A stretch of DNA of 64,000 nt from Candidatus Methylacidiphilales bacterium (GCA_033875315.1 JANRJG010000009.1:124001-188000), one strand, 5' to 3'; counted from the stretch's first letter, positions 18,707 through 28,238 are shown. Program-made: numbers and translations. Notes: generated by a model from the sequence alone, not told the origin.

Positions 18707-18818
18707 TTGACCGTATTCCTACCTGACCGGATACTTTTCCCTTGGAAATGCAGGAAGCTTCATGAAATTCCATAAAAACCCAAGAAATGACCACCTTTAG
18801 TTTCTACTTGTTGCGGCA

Positions 18819-18853
18819 AATCAATTCTTTTATAGTGCGTCAGTTGTATCAGT
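18819..18853 (+). promoter_or_regulatory. promoter-like region with operator motif TGTATCAGT, copy 2
   Basis: Copy 2 of the nonamer is at 18845-18853, 71 nt before the TPR lipoprotein start. Just upstream is TTATAG-like -10 sequence in 'cttttatagtgc', with a TTG-containing -35-like hexamer about 16 nt before it. The motif would therefore fall near the transcription start, where a repressor acts best. The -35 is poor, so the promoter call is tentative; the repeat itself is plain in the sequence. Confidence 0.4.
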
Positions 18854-18923
18854 TGGTCGCTTGAGGCGTCGCTTCTGTGATTTGAAATCTGAAATTCACC
18901 CCGTCATGTCCTTCTAGATTACA

Positions 18924-19865
18924 ATGCTCGCCCTTTTGCTATCCATAGTAAAACGATTCGATCCGAGTCTCGGCGTTTGGGCCTTGTCGGCCATGGCGTA
19001 CACACTTGTTGGTTGCTCTCAAGTTTCAGAATCCCCCCAAACTTCATTGTCCATACTTCAAGAGGGTTGGGAATGCTTCCGCTTGGGGGAATTCGAACGT
19101 GCCTTGGAAAAATTCCACCTAGTCGAATCCCGGTCTGCCGCTGACTCGCCCGAGTATTTGGAGAGCTTGATGGGGCAGGCCTCTCTCTGGAATACCCGCC
19201 AAGATAAACGGGATCCCCGGCGTGCCGAGAAGCTCTACCTGAAGATTGTCAAACTGGCCCCTGGAAGTCAGGCCGCCTCATGGGCATCCCTCGACTTAGT
19301 TCGCATCATGCACCTGACCCGGGCAGACCAGCCCCTCGACTACGTTTCACTCGCCAAAAACTACCGCCAGGTTGCGCTGAAATACCCCGGCACCTCTGCC
19401 GCGGAAGAGGCGCTCTTGCAGGCCATGGCCTTGGAAGAAATCCAAGCCGACCGCGGTAAACTTCTGAATCTCATCAAGGAGTACCAGGATTTTTTGACCA
19501 CCCACCCAGAGAGCGGATACAAGGGTGCCGTTTATGGCGCGATGGCCCGGCTGTATGACTCGCTGCGCCGTTATGAGGAAAAACTCACCTCGCTCCTCCA
19601 CGCTTTGGAATTTCAGGACATCGACAAACTCAATCCCAACGAGCAATACGTCTGGATCTATTGGACAATTGCCGTGACAGCAGAGTTTGATGTCGGAAAT
19701 TTCCCCGTAGCCCGCCGGTTTTACAACAAATTGCTGGCCGAATATCCCTCGGACTTGTTGGTATTCCGAGCCCGTGAGGCCCTCTCCCGGATGGACCGTG
19801 TGGAATCGGACCTGAAACTGGGCCGAGCCATTCCAGAATCCCAGCCATTGGGGAGCTTGAGATGA
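18924..19865 (+). CDS. TPR-containing lipoprotein of the sugar-transport operon
   Basis: A 313-residue protein with a hydrophobic N-terminus ending in a lipobox-like LVGC (about residues 28-31), then helical tetratricopeptide-type repeats (about 45-285; for example 'AEKLYLKIVKLAPGSQAASWASL' and 'ARRFYNKLLAEYPSDLLVFRA', the second resembling Tol-Pal YbgF repeats). It is the first gene of the operon and overlaps the binding-protein gene by ATGA (19862-19865). It may hold the solute-binding protein or an oligosaccharide at the membrane. No such subunit is part of a standard CUT1 importer. The exact role is unknown. Confidence 0.78.
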   Translation: MLALLLSIVKRFDPSLGVWALSAMAYTLVGCSQVSESPQTSLSILQEGWECFRLGEFERALEKFHLVESRSAADSPEYLESLMGQASLWNTRQDKRDPRRAEKLYLKIVKLAPGSQAASWASLDLVRIMHLTRADQPLDYVSLAKNYRQVALKYPGTSAAEEALLQAMALEEIQADRGKLLNLIKEYQDFLTTHPESGYKGAVYGAMARLYDSLRRYEEKLTSLLHALEFQDIDKLNPNEQYVWIYWTIAVTAEFDVGNFPVARRFYNKLLAEYPSDLLVFRAREALSRMDRVESDLKLGRAIPESQPLGSLR

Positions 19866-21565
19866 AAATACTCCAAGCCAAGGGAAGCCTGGCCTTGTTT
19901 GTACTTCTGGTGACCTATGCCGCCTGTGTCTTGGTCGTCCACACCCGTACCCGGGAGGACGGAAACCCGGGACTCACCACTATTCGCATCGGACATTGGC
20001 AGTTGGAAAGCGGATTTCGTGAAGGCATCGATTATGCCGCGCGCGAATACCAAAAAATTCATCCCCACGTGCATATTGTGCAGGAAGCCATTCCCGAATC
20101 GACCTGGAAACAGTGGGTCAGCACCCAGCTGATGGGGGGCACCGCCTCCGATATCCTGGAAATTGGCAACATGGAGCCAAACCTCGTCACCAGTTTCTAT
20201 GTTCGCTACTTCCTTCCCATAAGCCAGGCGGTGGGCAGACCCAATCCCTACAATTCCGGCACCGATCTCGAAAAAGTCCCCCTGGTCAACACATTCAAGG
20301 ACGGCCTTCGCAGCTCCTATGTGGGTGAAACCCAGGAGTTCATGAACATCCCGCTTTCGCTGATCGGGGTCCGCATCTTCTACAACCGTACGCTTCTGGA
20401 AAAACTGACCGGACGATCCACCCCACCCTCAAACTACCGTGAATTCCTCAAAACCTGTGCTTTGATCCGGTCCCAGACCATTCCCTCCGGGCCAGGCAAA
20501 GGCGATCCCTACATCCCCATCGCCGGTTCGGCCTGGCATTACGGCCGCTGGAGGGAATCCATGTTTGAGCCCATCACCTCGATGGCGATGGTCGACAACG
20601 ATCTCAACCGTGATGGGAGACTTTCCAAGGAGGAGATGTACCTTGGCTTCCAACTGGGACGCTTGTCCATGAAGCATCCCGCTTACCAGGCCATGCTCGG
20701 ATTGATTCACGAAGTGACCGCGTATTTCCAAACCGGCTACACCGGGCTTTCCCGTGACGAAGCCCTTTTTCTCTTTGCCCAGGAACGGGCGGTATTCATC
20801 CCCACTGGGTCCTACGAAGTCATGAGCCTGAAGACCCAGGCCGAAGGAAAATTTGAAATCGGTGTGGCCAATTTTCCCTACCCCGACAAAAGCGATCCAG
20901 AATTCGGCTCCGTCATCGAGGGACCCCGTTACGAACTGGTGGACGGCCAGGCCCAATTCGGGATCACGCGGGGATCGAAACATGCCGATACCGCTCTCGA
21001 TTTCCTGCTGTTCATGGCCAGCCGGAAACAGAACGAGAAGATCAATGCCCGTTTTGGCTGGATCCCGATCATCAAAGGCGCGGAGTCCACCCCCGAATTG
21101 CAGGCTTTCAACCCGAACCTCAACGGGGTCATTGCCGCATTCGACCCTTCACTTGGGCCTGAAACCGCCATCCGCTGGTTACAAATGATCGCCCTCTATC
21201 AAGTCAATCAGATTTCTTCCGAGGAATTGTCCAATCAATACGGGGATTTTTACCAAAAAGCCGGAGCGGCGGACCTGCAGGAGTTTTTGCGCAATGCCCG
21301 TCGGGGTTATGCACGCGACGTCCAAATGCTCGTCGGACAGAGAGCCCTGGCCGGCTCCCAACCACAGGACAGCAGGGATTGGATCCGTTATCGCAAGATC
21401 CTCACCGACCGCCTGATCGGTGCCGAAGTTTACCTGCGCAAAATTCAGGCACTCTCCGGCAAGGACGCTGAACATCCTCCGATTTACCCCTATCGATACC
21501 AACCTGAGGCCCTGGAAAAGATCCGCTCTCAATTCTACAAGGCACCGAAGGGCGGAAATTCATGA
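19862..21565 (+). CDS. ABC transporter sugar-binding protein (family 1)
   Basis: A 567-residue extracellular solute-binding protein of family 1. An N-terminal hydrophobic segment (about 8-27) is followed by the mature fold beginning 'IRIGHWQLESGFREGIDYAAREYQKIHP'. Typical hinge-region signatures include 'ILEIGNMEPNLV', 'EFMNIPLSLIGVRIFYNRTLLEK' and 'ERAVFIPTGSYEV'. It also has a 'DNDLNRDGRLSKEEMYLG' EF-hand-like loop near residue 240. It is longer than the usual 400-450 residues owing to C-terminal extension. The TYAAC near residue 21 is a poor lipobox, so a membrane anchor or normal cleavage are both possible. It overlaps both neighbours by 4 nt. Confidence 0.9.
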   Translation: MKILQAKGSLALFVLLVTYAACVLVVHTRTREDGNPGLTTIRIGHWQLESGFREGIDYAAREYQKIHPHVHIVQEAIPESTWKQWVSTQLMGGTASDILEIGNMEPNLVTSFYVRYFLPISQAVGRPNPYNSGTDLEKVPLVNTFKDGLRSSYVGETQEFMNIPLSLIGVRIFYNRTLLEKLTGRSTPPSNYREFLKTCALIRSQTIPSGPGKGDPYIPIAGSAWHYGRWRESMFEPITSMAMVDNDLNRDGRLSKEEMYLGFQLGRLSMKHPAYQAMLGLIHEVTAYFQTGYTGLSRDEALFLFAQERAVFIPTGSYEVMSLKTQAEGKFEIGVANFPYPDKSDPEFGSVIEGPRYELVDGQAQFGITRGSKHADTALDFLLFMASRKQNEKINARFGWIPIIKGAESTPELQAFNPNLNGVIAAFDPSLGPETAIRWLQMIALYQVNQISSEELSNQYGDFYQKAGAADLQEFLRNARRGYARDVQMLVGQRALAGSQPQDSRDWIRYRKILTDRLIGAEVYLRKIQALSGKDAEHPPIYPYRYQPEALEKIRSQFYKAPKGGNS

Positions 21566-23559
21566 GCCGTCAAATTCCCTGGAGACAGGTCCATCACCAC
21601 TGGGAAATCTATTTCCTGGGTCTTCCCACATTCATACTGGTGGCCCTCTTCCAGTACTACCCGGCAGCCAGCGGCATTTTCCACAGTTTTTACCGTTGGA
21701 ACGGCTCCGATATCTCCGAATTCGTGGGACTAGCCAACTACACGGATCTACTCGGATCGACGGCCTTTTGGCAGTCTTTCAATGTGGCCCTGACTTTGGG
21801 CTTGTGGAATGTCGCCAAAATGATTCCGGCAATTGCCGTGGCCGTCTGGATCCATCGATGCCGCAGCACGAAATGGCAATTCGTCTATCGCCTGCTTTTC
21901 GTCATCCCAATGGTCATTCCCACTCTGGTGGTGGCTCTCATTTGGAGATCTTTTTTCTTCGAGGCCATCTCCGGGTATCTCAACCAATTCCTCAATATCA
22001 CCGGTCTTTTCACCCTGCTATGCCGTCTGGACCAATGGCTGGCATGGGGCGGTATCTTTGTCCAAGGCGCCAAGCCCGCCTGGTTGGGCGACCCCAGACT
22101 CATCCTCACAGCCTGTATCGTCTGGGGATTTCCATGGGTGGGTTCCTTCGCCGTCCTCACCCATCTGGCGAAGTTGCAGAACATTCCCAAAGAGCTCTAT
22201 GAGGCCGGTGAAATCGATGGCACCAATTGGTGGAACAAGTTCACCCAGATCGAATTGCCCCTGATGATGGGTTCGATCTACCTCATGCTGGTTTTTGTCA
22301 TCATTGGAACTATCAAGGATGCCGGCATGATCCTGGCCCTGGCGGGGCTGGAAGGCGGCCCTGGCGGGGTCGTCACCGTCCCGGCGCTCTTCATGCTCCG
22401 CAAGGCTTTCGTGGGCCAGGAAATGGGCGCGGCCTGCGCGGTTGGGATCATCCTCACCTTGGTGGTCATGATGCTGCAAAAGATCAGTGAATTCGCCCTG
22501 CAGGAACCTTCCCTCCGGGGGCGGTTCCACTCCATTCTCCCGTGGTTCTGTGGTCTCTTGGGAATCTTCCTCGTCGCCAGCAGTTTTTCACTCCTTCCCG
22601 GCTTGTGTCTTCTCGGACTGGCCCTGCCCTGGGGGGTGTTCGCCCGATTTATCCAACGGATGGGTTTGTTCAATGGCACACTCCTCCATGTTCAGCCAGT
22701 GCCTGCGCTAAATAACAAACCAATAATCAAATCCAGGCTGTCGATGGACTTGCCCCTGCGTTCATTCAAACACGCCGCCATCTGGTGCATCTTGATTTTT
22801 GCCTTCCTGCCCCTTTACCTGATGCTCGTCGTCAGTATCAAGGACAACAGCCAGTTCTATGCCGCTCCGGCCACCCTCACCTCCCCGGCGCACTGGGAAA
22901 ACTGGCAGTTTGCCTTCGAACTGATCATGCCCAGTGTGGCCAACAGTCTCTACATCGCGCTGAGCAGCACCGGACTTGCCCTTTTCGCCGGATTGGGCGC
23001 GGCCTACTTCTTTGCCCGCAACCGCCTGCCCCTGTCCTCCTTTTTTTGGAACGCTCTCCTGATCATGATGATGATGCCGGCCATCGCCAACCTAGCTCCC
23101 CTCTTCCGCCTCCTCGCCGACTTGAACCTGCTCAATACCATGACTGCCCTGATTCTTGTCGGTTCCGCCGGTGGCCAGGCCTTTGCCATTTTTGTCCTGC
23201 GCAACTTTGTCTCCGAAATTCCCCGCGACCTCTTTGAGGCCGCCGAAATCGACGGGGCCGGGCACTTCCAGCAAATGCGTTATGTGGTGCTGCCCTTGTG
23301 CGGTCCGATCCTCGGAACAGTCGGGGTCATGCATTTCATTTCCGAGTGGAACGAATTTATTATGCCCCTGATCGTCATGCGCGACTCCGCCAATCTCCCG
23401 GTCATGGTCCAGTTGCTCCGTTTGGCAGGCGAGTATGTCAAATTCTGGGGACCACTCATGGCCGGCTATGCCATTGCCAGTTTGCCGGTCATCTTCCTGT
23501 TTTCCTTCAGCATGAAATTGTTCACCCGAGGACTGACGGAAGGAGCCGTTAAGGGTTGA
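21562..23559 (+). CDS. fused sugar ABC permease (MalF-like + MalG-like in one chain)
   Basis: A 665-residue membrane protein. Residues 1-330 form a MalF/UgpA-like permease with an EAA loop 'ELYEAGEIDGTNWWNKFTQIELPLM' split here as EAGEIDGTNWW (about 213-223). Residues 395-665 form a MalG/UgpE-like permease with a second EAA loop, EAAEIDGAGHF (about 558-568). Extra hydrophobic segments (about 320-375) link the halves, which keeps both halves in the membrane correctly. CUT1 importers normally use two separate permease genes; here one frame supplies both. There is no stop or frameshift at the junction. The start overlaps the binding-protein stop (ATGA). Confidence 0.92.
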   Translation: MSRQIPWRQVHHHWEIYFLGLPTFILVALFQYYPAASGIFHSFYRWNGSDISEFVGLANYTDLLGSTAFWQSFNVALTLGLWNVAKMIPAIAVAVWIHRCRSTKWQFVYRLLFVIPMVIPTLVVALIWRSFFFEAISGYLNQFLNITGLFTLLCRLDQWLAWGGIFVQGAKPAWLGDPRLILTACIVWGFPWVGSFAVLTHLAKLQNIPKELYEAGEIDGTNWWNKFTQIELPLMMGSIYLMLVFVIIGTIKDAGMILALAGLEGGPGGVVTVPALFMLRKAFVGQEMGAACAVGIILTLVVMMLQKISEFALQEPSLRGRFHSILPWFCGLLGIFLVASSFSLLPGLCLLGLALPWGVFARFIQRMGLFNGTLLHVQPVPALNNKPIIKSRLSMDLPLRSFKHAAIWCILIFAFLPLYLMLVVSIKDNSQFYAAPATLTSPAHWENWQFAFELIMPSVANSLYIALSSTGLALFAGLGAAYFFARNRLPLSSFFWNALLIMMMMPAIANLAPLFRLLADLNLLNTMTALILVGSAGGQAFAIFVLRNFVSEIPRDLFEAAEIDGAGHFQQMRYVVLPLCGPILGTVGVMHFISEWNEFIMPLIVMRDSANLPVMVQLLRLAGEYVKFWGPLMAGYAIASLPVIFLFSFSMKLFTRGLTEGAVKG

Positions 23560-23578
23560 CCACCCTCCCCTTCCGTTT

Positions 23579-25558
23579 GTGAAACCCAAAACAGCCACTC
23601 CTTTCCAAACCCGGGATTCTTCCCTGTTCTGGAGCCGCAAAGGCGAATCCCTCCTCATCGAACCCTGGGGCCGCAACAGTGTGCGCATCCGGGCCACCCG
23701 CAACGCCTCGTTCTCGGGAAACAATTGGGCGCTGCTGCCCCAAAAAAACACCTCGTCGGCCGCTCCAATCATCCGCATCGATGCAAACCAGGCGGCATGG
23801 CGTCATGGCTCCATCCGTGTCGTCTGCACCGCTGAGGGTCAGTTGCGCCTGGAAAACACCCGCTCACTTGACCTGCTTTTGCAGGAACACAAACCCCGTG
23901 CTTACCGTTCGAAATCCGGCGGGCTATACAACTTGGAAACCACCTTCCAGGCATTCGAAGACGAACGATTTTACGGCCTGGGCCAGCATCCCCACGGGTT
24001 TCTCAACCAAAAAGGATGCAGTCTGGCACTGGAACAGCGGAACACCGAGATCAACATCCCCTTTCTGATCTCCAGCAGAGGGTACGGCTTCCTTTGGAAC
24101 CAACCCGGGGTAGGACGTGTCGACCTCGGACGCAATGGCACACGCTGGAACTCGCACTCCTCACCGGAACTGGATCTTTGGATCACGGTCGAGCCTTCCT
24201 ATGCCGGTATTCTGAAAAACTATGCCTCCGCCACCGGCGGATCACCCCCCTTCCCCACCTACGCCAGCGGCTTCTGGCAGTGCAAACTGCGCTACCGAAA
24301 CCAGGAAGAACTGCTATCTGTGGCGCGCGAACACAAACGCCGGGGACTGCCTCTCTCGGTCATCGTCGTGGATTACTTTCACTGGACCGCCATGGGCGAC
24401 TGGAAATTTGATCCCAAGGACTGGCCCGACCCGGGAGCGATGGTGCGCGAACTGCGGGGCCTGGGCATCGAACTCATGGTCTCAGTCTGGCCCACCGTCA
24501 ATGCCCTGAGCGAAAACTTTCCCGCATTGGAGAAGGACGGGCTGCTGGTCGGGACCGAACGGGGGCTGCCCGTGGTCACCCACTTCATCGACACCCCCCA
24601 AGAAGGCCGCGCCTACCTCCATCACTACGACGCCACCCATCCCGAAGCCCGCAAGTTTCTCTGGAACCGCATCCGGGAAAACTATCTCAAGTCTGGAATC
24701 CGGGTTTTTTGGCTGGATGCCTGTGAACCCGAACTCAACCCCTTCGACCACGACAACCTGCGCTACCACTTGGGCAATGGGGAAACCGTGGGTAGTTGGT
24801 ACCCATTAGCCCATGCACAAACCTTTTACGACGGTTTGAAAGCGTCGGGCGAAAAGGAAATACTCACACTTTGCCGATCGGCTTGGGCCGGCAGCCAGCG
24901 GTATGGCGCGGCCGTCTGGTCTGGTGACATTTCTTCAACATTCGACTCCCTGCAAAAGCAGATCAAAGCCGGTTTGAACATGGCCCTGAGCGGCATTCCC
25001 TGGTGGACCACCGACATCGGTGGTTTTCACGGCGGCGATCCCGAAAGCCCGGAGTTCCGCGAACTCATCGTGCGCTGGTTCCAGTATGGTGTGTTCTGCC
25101 CCATATTTCGGCTACATGGAGCACGCCTGCCCTCGTCGCACACCGCAGGTGGACCGAATGAAGTCTGGTCTTTCGGCGAAAAAGCCTACCAGGCCATCCG
25201 TCCCCTGCTCTTCCTCCGGGAAAAAATGAGACCCTACATCCACCGGCATATGAAACGGGCCGAAAAAGGAATGCCCCTCATGAGGCCGGTCTTTGTCGAC
25301 CACCAGCACGACCCCAAGGCTCATGATGTCGAGGACGCCTTCATGTTCGGTCCAGACCTGATGATTGCGCCGGTCACTGAAGCCGGGGCCCTCCAACGAA
25401 CCGTCTACCTGCCCGCAGGCACCGAATGGCAGGAGGCTTGGACCGGCCAAAAACATCCGGGAGGCAGAACCATCCTGGTCGCCGCCCCTTTGGAAATCAT
25501 TCCCGTCCTGGTCAAAGCAGGATCACCCTGTGCGAAGTGGTTCAAAAGCAAGCCCTAA
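23579..25558 (+). CDS. GH31 glycosidase (alpha-xylosidase/alpha-glucosidase type)
   Basis: A 659-residue GH31 enzyme starting at GTG, 19 nt after the permease stop. The N-terminal beta domain (about 1-200) contains 'YGLGQHPHG'. The barrel has 'VIVVDYFHW', the nucleophile region 'FWLDACEPE' (Asp about 380) and the acid/base region 'WSGDISSTF' (Asp about 450), followed by 'PWWTTDIGGFHGGDPE'. A DACEPE motif is common in the alpha-xylosidase side of the family, but substrate cannot be fixed from sequence. No signal peptide, so it likely acts on imported oligosaccharides as the last gene of the transport operon. Confidence 0.92.
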   Translation: MKPKTATPFQTRDSSLFWSRKGESLLIEPWGRNSVRIRATRNASFSGNNWALLPQKNTSSAAPIIRIDANQAAWRHGSIRVVCTAEGQLRLENTRSLDLLLQEHKPRAYRSKSGGLYNLETTFQAFEDERFYGLGQHPHGFLNQKGCSLALEQRNTEINIPFLISSRGYGFLWNQPGVGRVDLGRNGTRWNSHSSPELDLWITVEPSYAGILKNYASATGGSPPFPTYASGFWQCKLRYRNQEELLSVAREHKRRGLPLSVIVVDYFHWTAMGDWKFDPKDWPDPGAMVRELRGLGIELMVSVWPTVNALSENFPALEKDGLLVGTERGLPVVTHFIDTPQEGRAYLHHYDATHPEARKFLWNRIRENYLKSGIRVFWLDACEPELNPFDHDNLRYHLGNGETVGSWYPLAHAQTFYDGLKASGEKEILTLCRSAWAGSQRYGAAVWSGDISSTFDSLQKQIKAGLNMALSGIPWWTTDIGGFHGGDPESPEFRELIVRWFQYGVFCPIFRLHGARLPSSHTAGGPNEVWSFGEKAYQAIRPLLFLREKMRPYIHRHMKRAEKGMPLMRPVFVDHQHDPKAHDVEDAFMFGPDLMIAPVTEAGALQRTVYLPAGTEWQEAWTGQKHPGGRTILVAAPLEIIPVLVKAGSPCAKWFKSKP

Positions 25559-25678
25559 ACTGGAGTGGGTTCATGCAAAATCCGCCCTTCATACCATATT
25601 TTCACATCTTATCCCTTTCTTGACTGTCCGATTCGACGTAAATTGGAAAAAACGAAGCGCCTCATTAGATCCCTGCCC

Positions 25679-26935
25679 ATGAGCCCCACGCGTCCCACCA
25701 AAACCTCCGCCCTGAAGCAGAAAACTTCGGAAAAAATCCAAAAGACCACTTGGAGTGCATTGGCCCTTTCCGTTGCCATCCATGGTTCAATTTTGCTCAC
25801 CGTCGGAGGGTACGTGATCTATGAAAAAATCATTCCCCGGACTCCCTTCCTGGATACCGGCACAACCATCAACAACGGTCTGGATGAAACTGTCCTGCCA
25901 CCCGTGGATGCCATTGAAGAGGCACCTGACTCCCCCCAGGTAACAAGTGATATTTCCAGTTCCCCAGCGTCTGGGGATGAAGGTGCCGCCGCCACACCCT
26001 CGGACATCCTTGTTTCCACGGCCATCAATCAACAATTCACTCTACCGCCCGCCATTGGTGCACCCATGACCAACTTGTCTGTATTGTCCAACGGGTCGGG
26101 TTCCGGCCAGAAAGGCCAAGGCACGGGCGGTGGAGGCAAAGGAGTCGGCCCCGGAGGACTACGCGTCCCCACCAGCCTCTTTGGCTCAAGATCAGGTGGG
26201 AATGAAACCCTCACAGGCCACTTTTATGACCTCAAACAAGATCCGAAGGGAAATGAAACCGACATGGGCCTCAACGCGCCGGGAAGTCATGATGATAAAA
26301 ACAACATGTTCGCCAACAACGTGGCCGCTTTTGTCCAAACGTGGGATGAAAACTTCCTCCTGAAATTTTTCCGGGCCAAAGACACCCTGAATACCACCCA
26401 GGTGTTTATCCCCATCATGGATGCAAACGAGGCCCCCAAGGCTTTTGATGTGGAACGCAAGGTCGCCCCCAATCGCTGGCTCATCCATTATAAAGGCACT
26501 TACACGCCGCCCAAAAGTGGCACCTTTTGTTTCGCCGGCGTGGGCGACGACATTCTCCTGGTGCGATTCGACAACGCCCTGGCACTGAACGGCAGTGTCT
26601 ATGGCATCCCGGGCCTGAATGAAGCCTACCGCGAAAATGTCGGTGTTTTCAAAATCGGCGATCTTGTGCGCAATATCAGGGCCGGGCAGTGGATACGCAT
26701 GAGAGCCGGCAAAAGTTATCCCATCGAAATCATCATCGGAGAAATTCCCGGCGGCCAATTCGCCCAATTTCTAACCATCATTGAGGAGAAGAAGCGTTAC
26801 AAACAACGTCCCAACAATGCCGGTTTATTGATCCCCGTGTTTCAAACCGTCCCGACCAAACTTCCCAAATTCGATCCAGAGGGCAACGCCCCCTCTATTC
26901 TTACGGACCCCAGCATCGTCGAAGACGCGGAGTAA
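25679..26935 (+). CDS. membrane-anchored PA14-like protein, function unknown
   Basis: About 418 residues from the ATG at 25679; an earlier in-frame ATG at 25565 would put 38 poorly structured residues before the anchor. A single membrane helix (about 24-46, 'WSALALSVAIHGSILLTVGGYVI') resembles the anchor of TonB-like proteins. It is followed by an acidic/Pro/Ser linker, a Gly-rich stretch (about 140-165) and a C-terminal domain (about 205-390) resembling PA14/GLEYA modules ('GTYTPPKSGTFCFAGVGDDILLVRFDN' region). It is periplasmic or surface-exposed. It stands alone between the GH31 gene and a convergent regulator gene; I do not see a terminator in 26936-27023. Confidence 0.65.
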   Translation: MSPTRPTKTSALKQKTSEKIQKTTWSALALSVAIHGSILLTVGGYVIYEKIIPRTPFLDTGTTINNGLDETVLPPVDAIEEAPDSPQVTSDISSSPASGDEGAAATPSDILVSTAINQQFTLPPAIGAPMTNLSVLSNGSGSGQKGQGTGGGGKGVGPGGLRVPTSLFGSRSGGNETLTGHFYDLKQDPKGNETDMGLNAPGSHDDKNNMFANNVAAFVQTWDENFLLKFFRAKDTLNTTQVFIPIMDANEAPKAFDVERKVAPNRWLIHYKGTYTPPKSGTFCFAGVGDDILLVRFDNALALNGSVYGIPGLNEAYRENVGVFKIGDLVRNIRAGQWIRMRAGKSYPIEIIIGEIPGGQFAQFLTIIEEKKRYKQRPNNAGLLIPVFQTVPTKLPKFDPEGNAPSILTDPSIVEDAE

Positions 26936-27023
26936 CAGGTCGCGCAAAGCAGGTTGGACAGGACGGGGGTATTGCAGAAAATCAGAGCGCTTCCGTTTTT
27001 TGCTGGTGCTGCCGGACGGGGAT

Positions 27024-28238
27024 TCAATGACTTGGCAGTTCCAACGTCTGCTCAATCATCCGTCTCTGGGGACCTCCCGGAAGTGCATTTGCCACTCGCC
27101 CCAGAACCAGCTCCGCCAGGGCCTCAGCCGCCTGTGGCAGGTGGGTGTCCACGGTCGGGGGAGCACCCCCTTCCAGGGCTTCCGGACCATGATTGGACAA
27201 AATCTCGTCCTGTAACTCTTTCCAGTCCCCGTCGAATCCCGCAATTTCCAACGGCTGAAGATCCAGCTTCCGGGCAATCAACCGGAGGGGGGCCACGGCT
27301 GGGTCATTGTAAGCCATCAGGGCCGTGAGCGGAAACCGGTCTTTGATGGAGCGCAGGGTCTTTTCCAGAATTTTCTCATTGCTCCCGTGGAATTCGTTGA
27401 GCGGAGGCAACTCGATGGTCCATTCCTGTGCGGTGGCCTGCGGGAAGCCGTATTCCCCCAAAGCCCGGATGAACCCGGCCTGCTTCTGCTGTTCAAACAA
27501 GTAGTTGGCATTTGTGCACAAACGGATGATACAGCGGTGCCCCTGTCGCAAAAGATGCTGGGTAAGCTGGTACTGGCCGCTTTCGAAATTGAGTGAAACC
27601 CGGTCCAATTCCGGGAGATCACGGCGGGTCGCCAAAAAAACCACATAAGTGCCAACAGAACGGAGTCGTTTCAAATAATCAGCGATTTCGTCGGAAAAAT
27701 CCTCCGGGTAAGCGAAGACGAGGACCTTGGGGCGGAGGATCAAGGCATCCCGCAACTGACTGGTGAACTCCCCGGCATTGTCATCCACGGATAGGTTGGA
27801 TACCGTCAGGCGCATGCTCCGCTGGCCGCTGAGCCGCCAGAACAACCACTCCTCCACGGCGGGCAGAATGTGTTGGAATTTCAGGGAGGGTTCTTTGACG
27901 GTGGGAAAGGCCCGCAGGGTGGTGATCAATTCGACCACCGGTTTGATTTTGGCAGAAGATTCCTGGCTAGTCCGGGCATTAACCCGAACACCCGAACCAT
28001 GGATGCATTTGACGAACCCCTCTTTTTCTAGCCGTGCCAGGGCTTGGTTGACGGGTGTGATACTTTTACCGAACTGCTTGGCCAGGGCGCGCGTGGAAGG
28101 CAGGTAATCCCCAATCTCCACTTTACCCGATTGGATGAACTGGATCAGATGCAGGTATATTTCTTCCTGAAGAGAAGATGAGGTGTTGCGCTGGGGGCTA
28201 TAGCGCAACGCTTGCAAGGCTTTCTCAGGATTATTCAT
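27024..28238 (-). CDS. AraR-type GntR/LacI chimeric transcriptional regulator
   Basis: A 404-residue regulator. Residues about 22-92 form a GntR winged helix ('LPSTRALAKQFGKSITPVNQALARLEKEGFV' region). Residues about 120-400 resemble a LacI/periplasmic-binding effector domain, with 'SQLRDALILRPKVLVFAYPED' and 'ALMAYNDPAVAPLRLIARKLDLQPLEIAGFDGD' at the places expected for sugar binding. This is the architecture of AraR of Bacillus, where the sugar releases the repressor. It may control nearby carbohydrate genes; the shared TGTATCAGT sites are candidates, though no such site precedes its own start. The 190 nt upstream (28239-28428) show no clear promoter. Confidence 0.87.
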   Translation of the reverse strand: MNNPEKALQALRYSPQRNTSSSLQEEIYLHLIQFIQSGKVEIGDYLPSTRALAKQFGKSITPVNQALARLEKEGFVKCIHGSGVRVNARTSQESSAKIKPVVELITTLRAFPTVKEPSLKFQHILPAVEEWLFWRLSGQRSMRLTVSNLSVDDNAGEFTSQLRDALILRPKVLVFAYPEDFSDEIADYLKRLRSVGTYVVFLATRRDLPELDRVSLNFESGQYQLTQHLLRQGHRCIIRLCTNANYLFEQQKQAGFIRALGEYGFPQATAQEWTIELPPLNEFHGSNEKILEKTLRSIKDRFPLTALMAYNDPAVAPLRLIARKLDLQPLEIAGFDGDWKELQDEILSNHGPEALEGGAPPTVDTHLPQAAEALAELVLGRVANALPGGPQRRMIEQTLELPSH

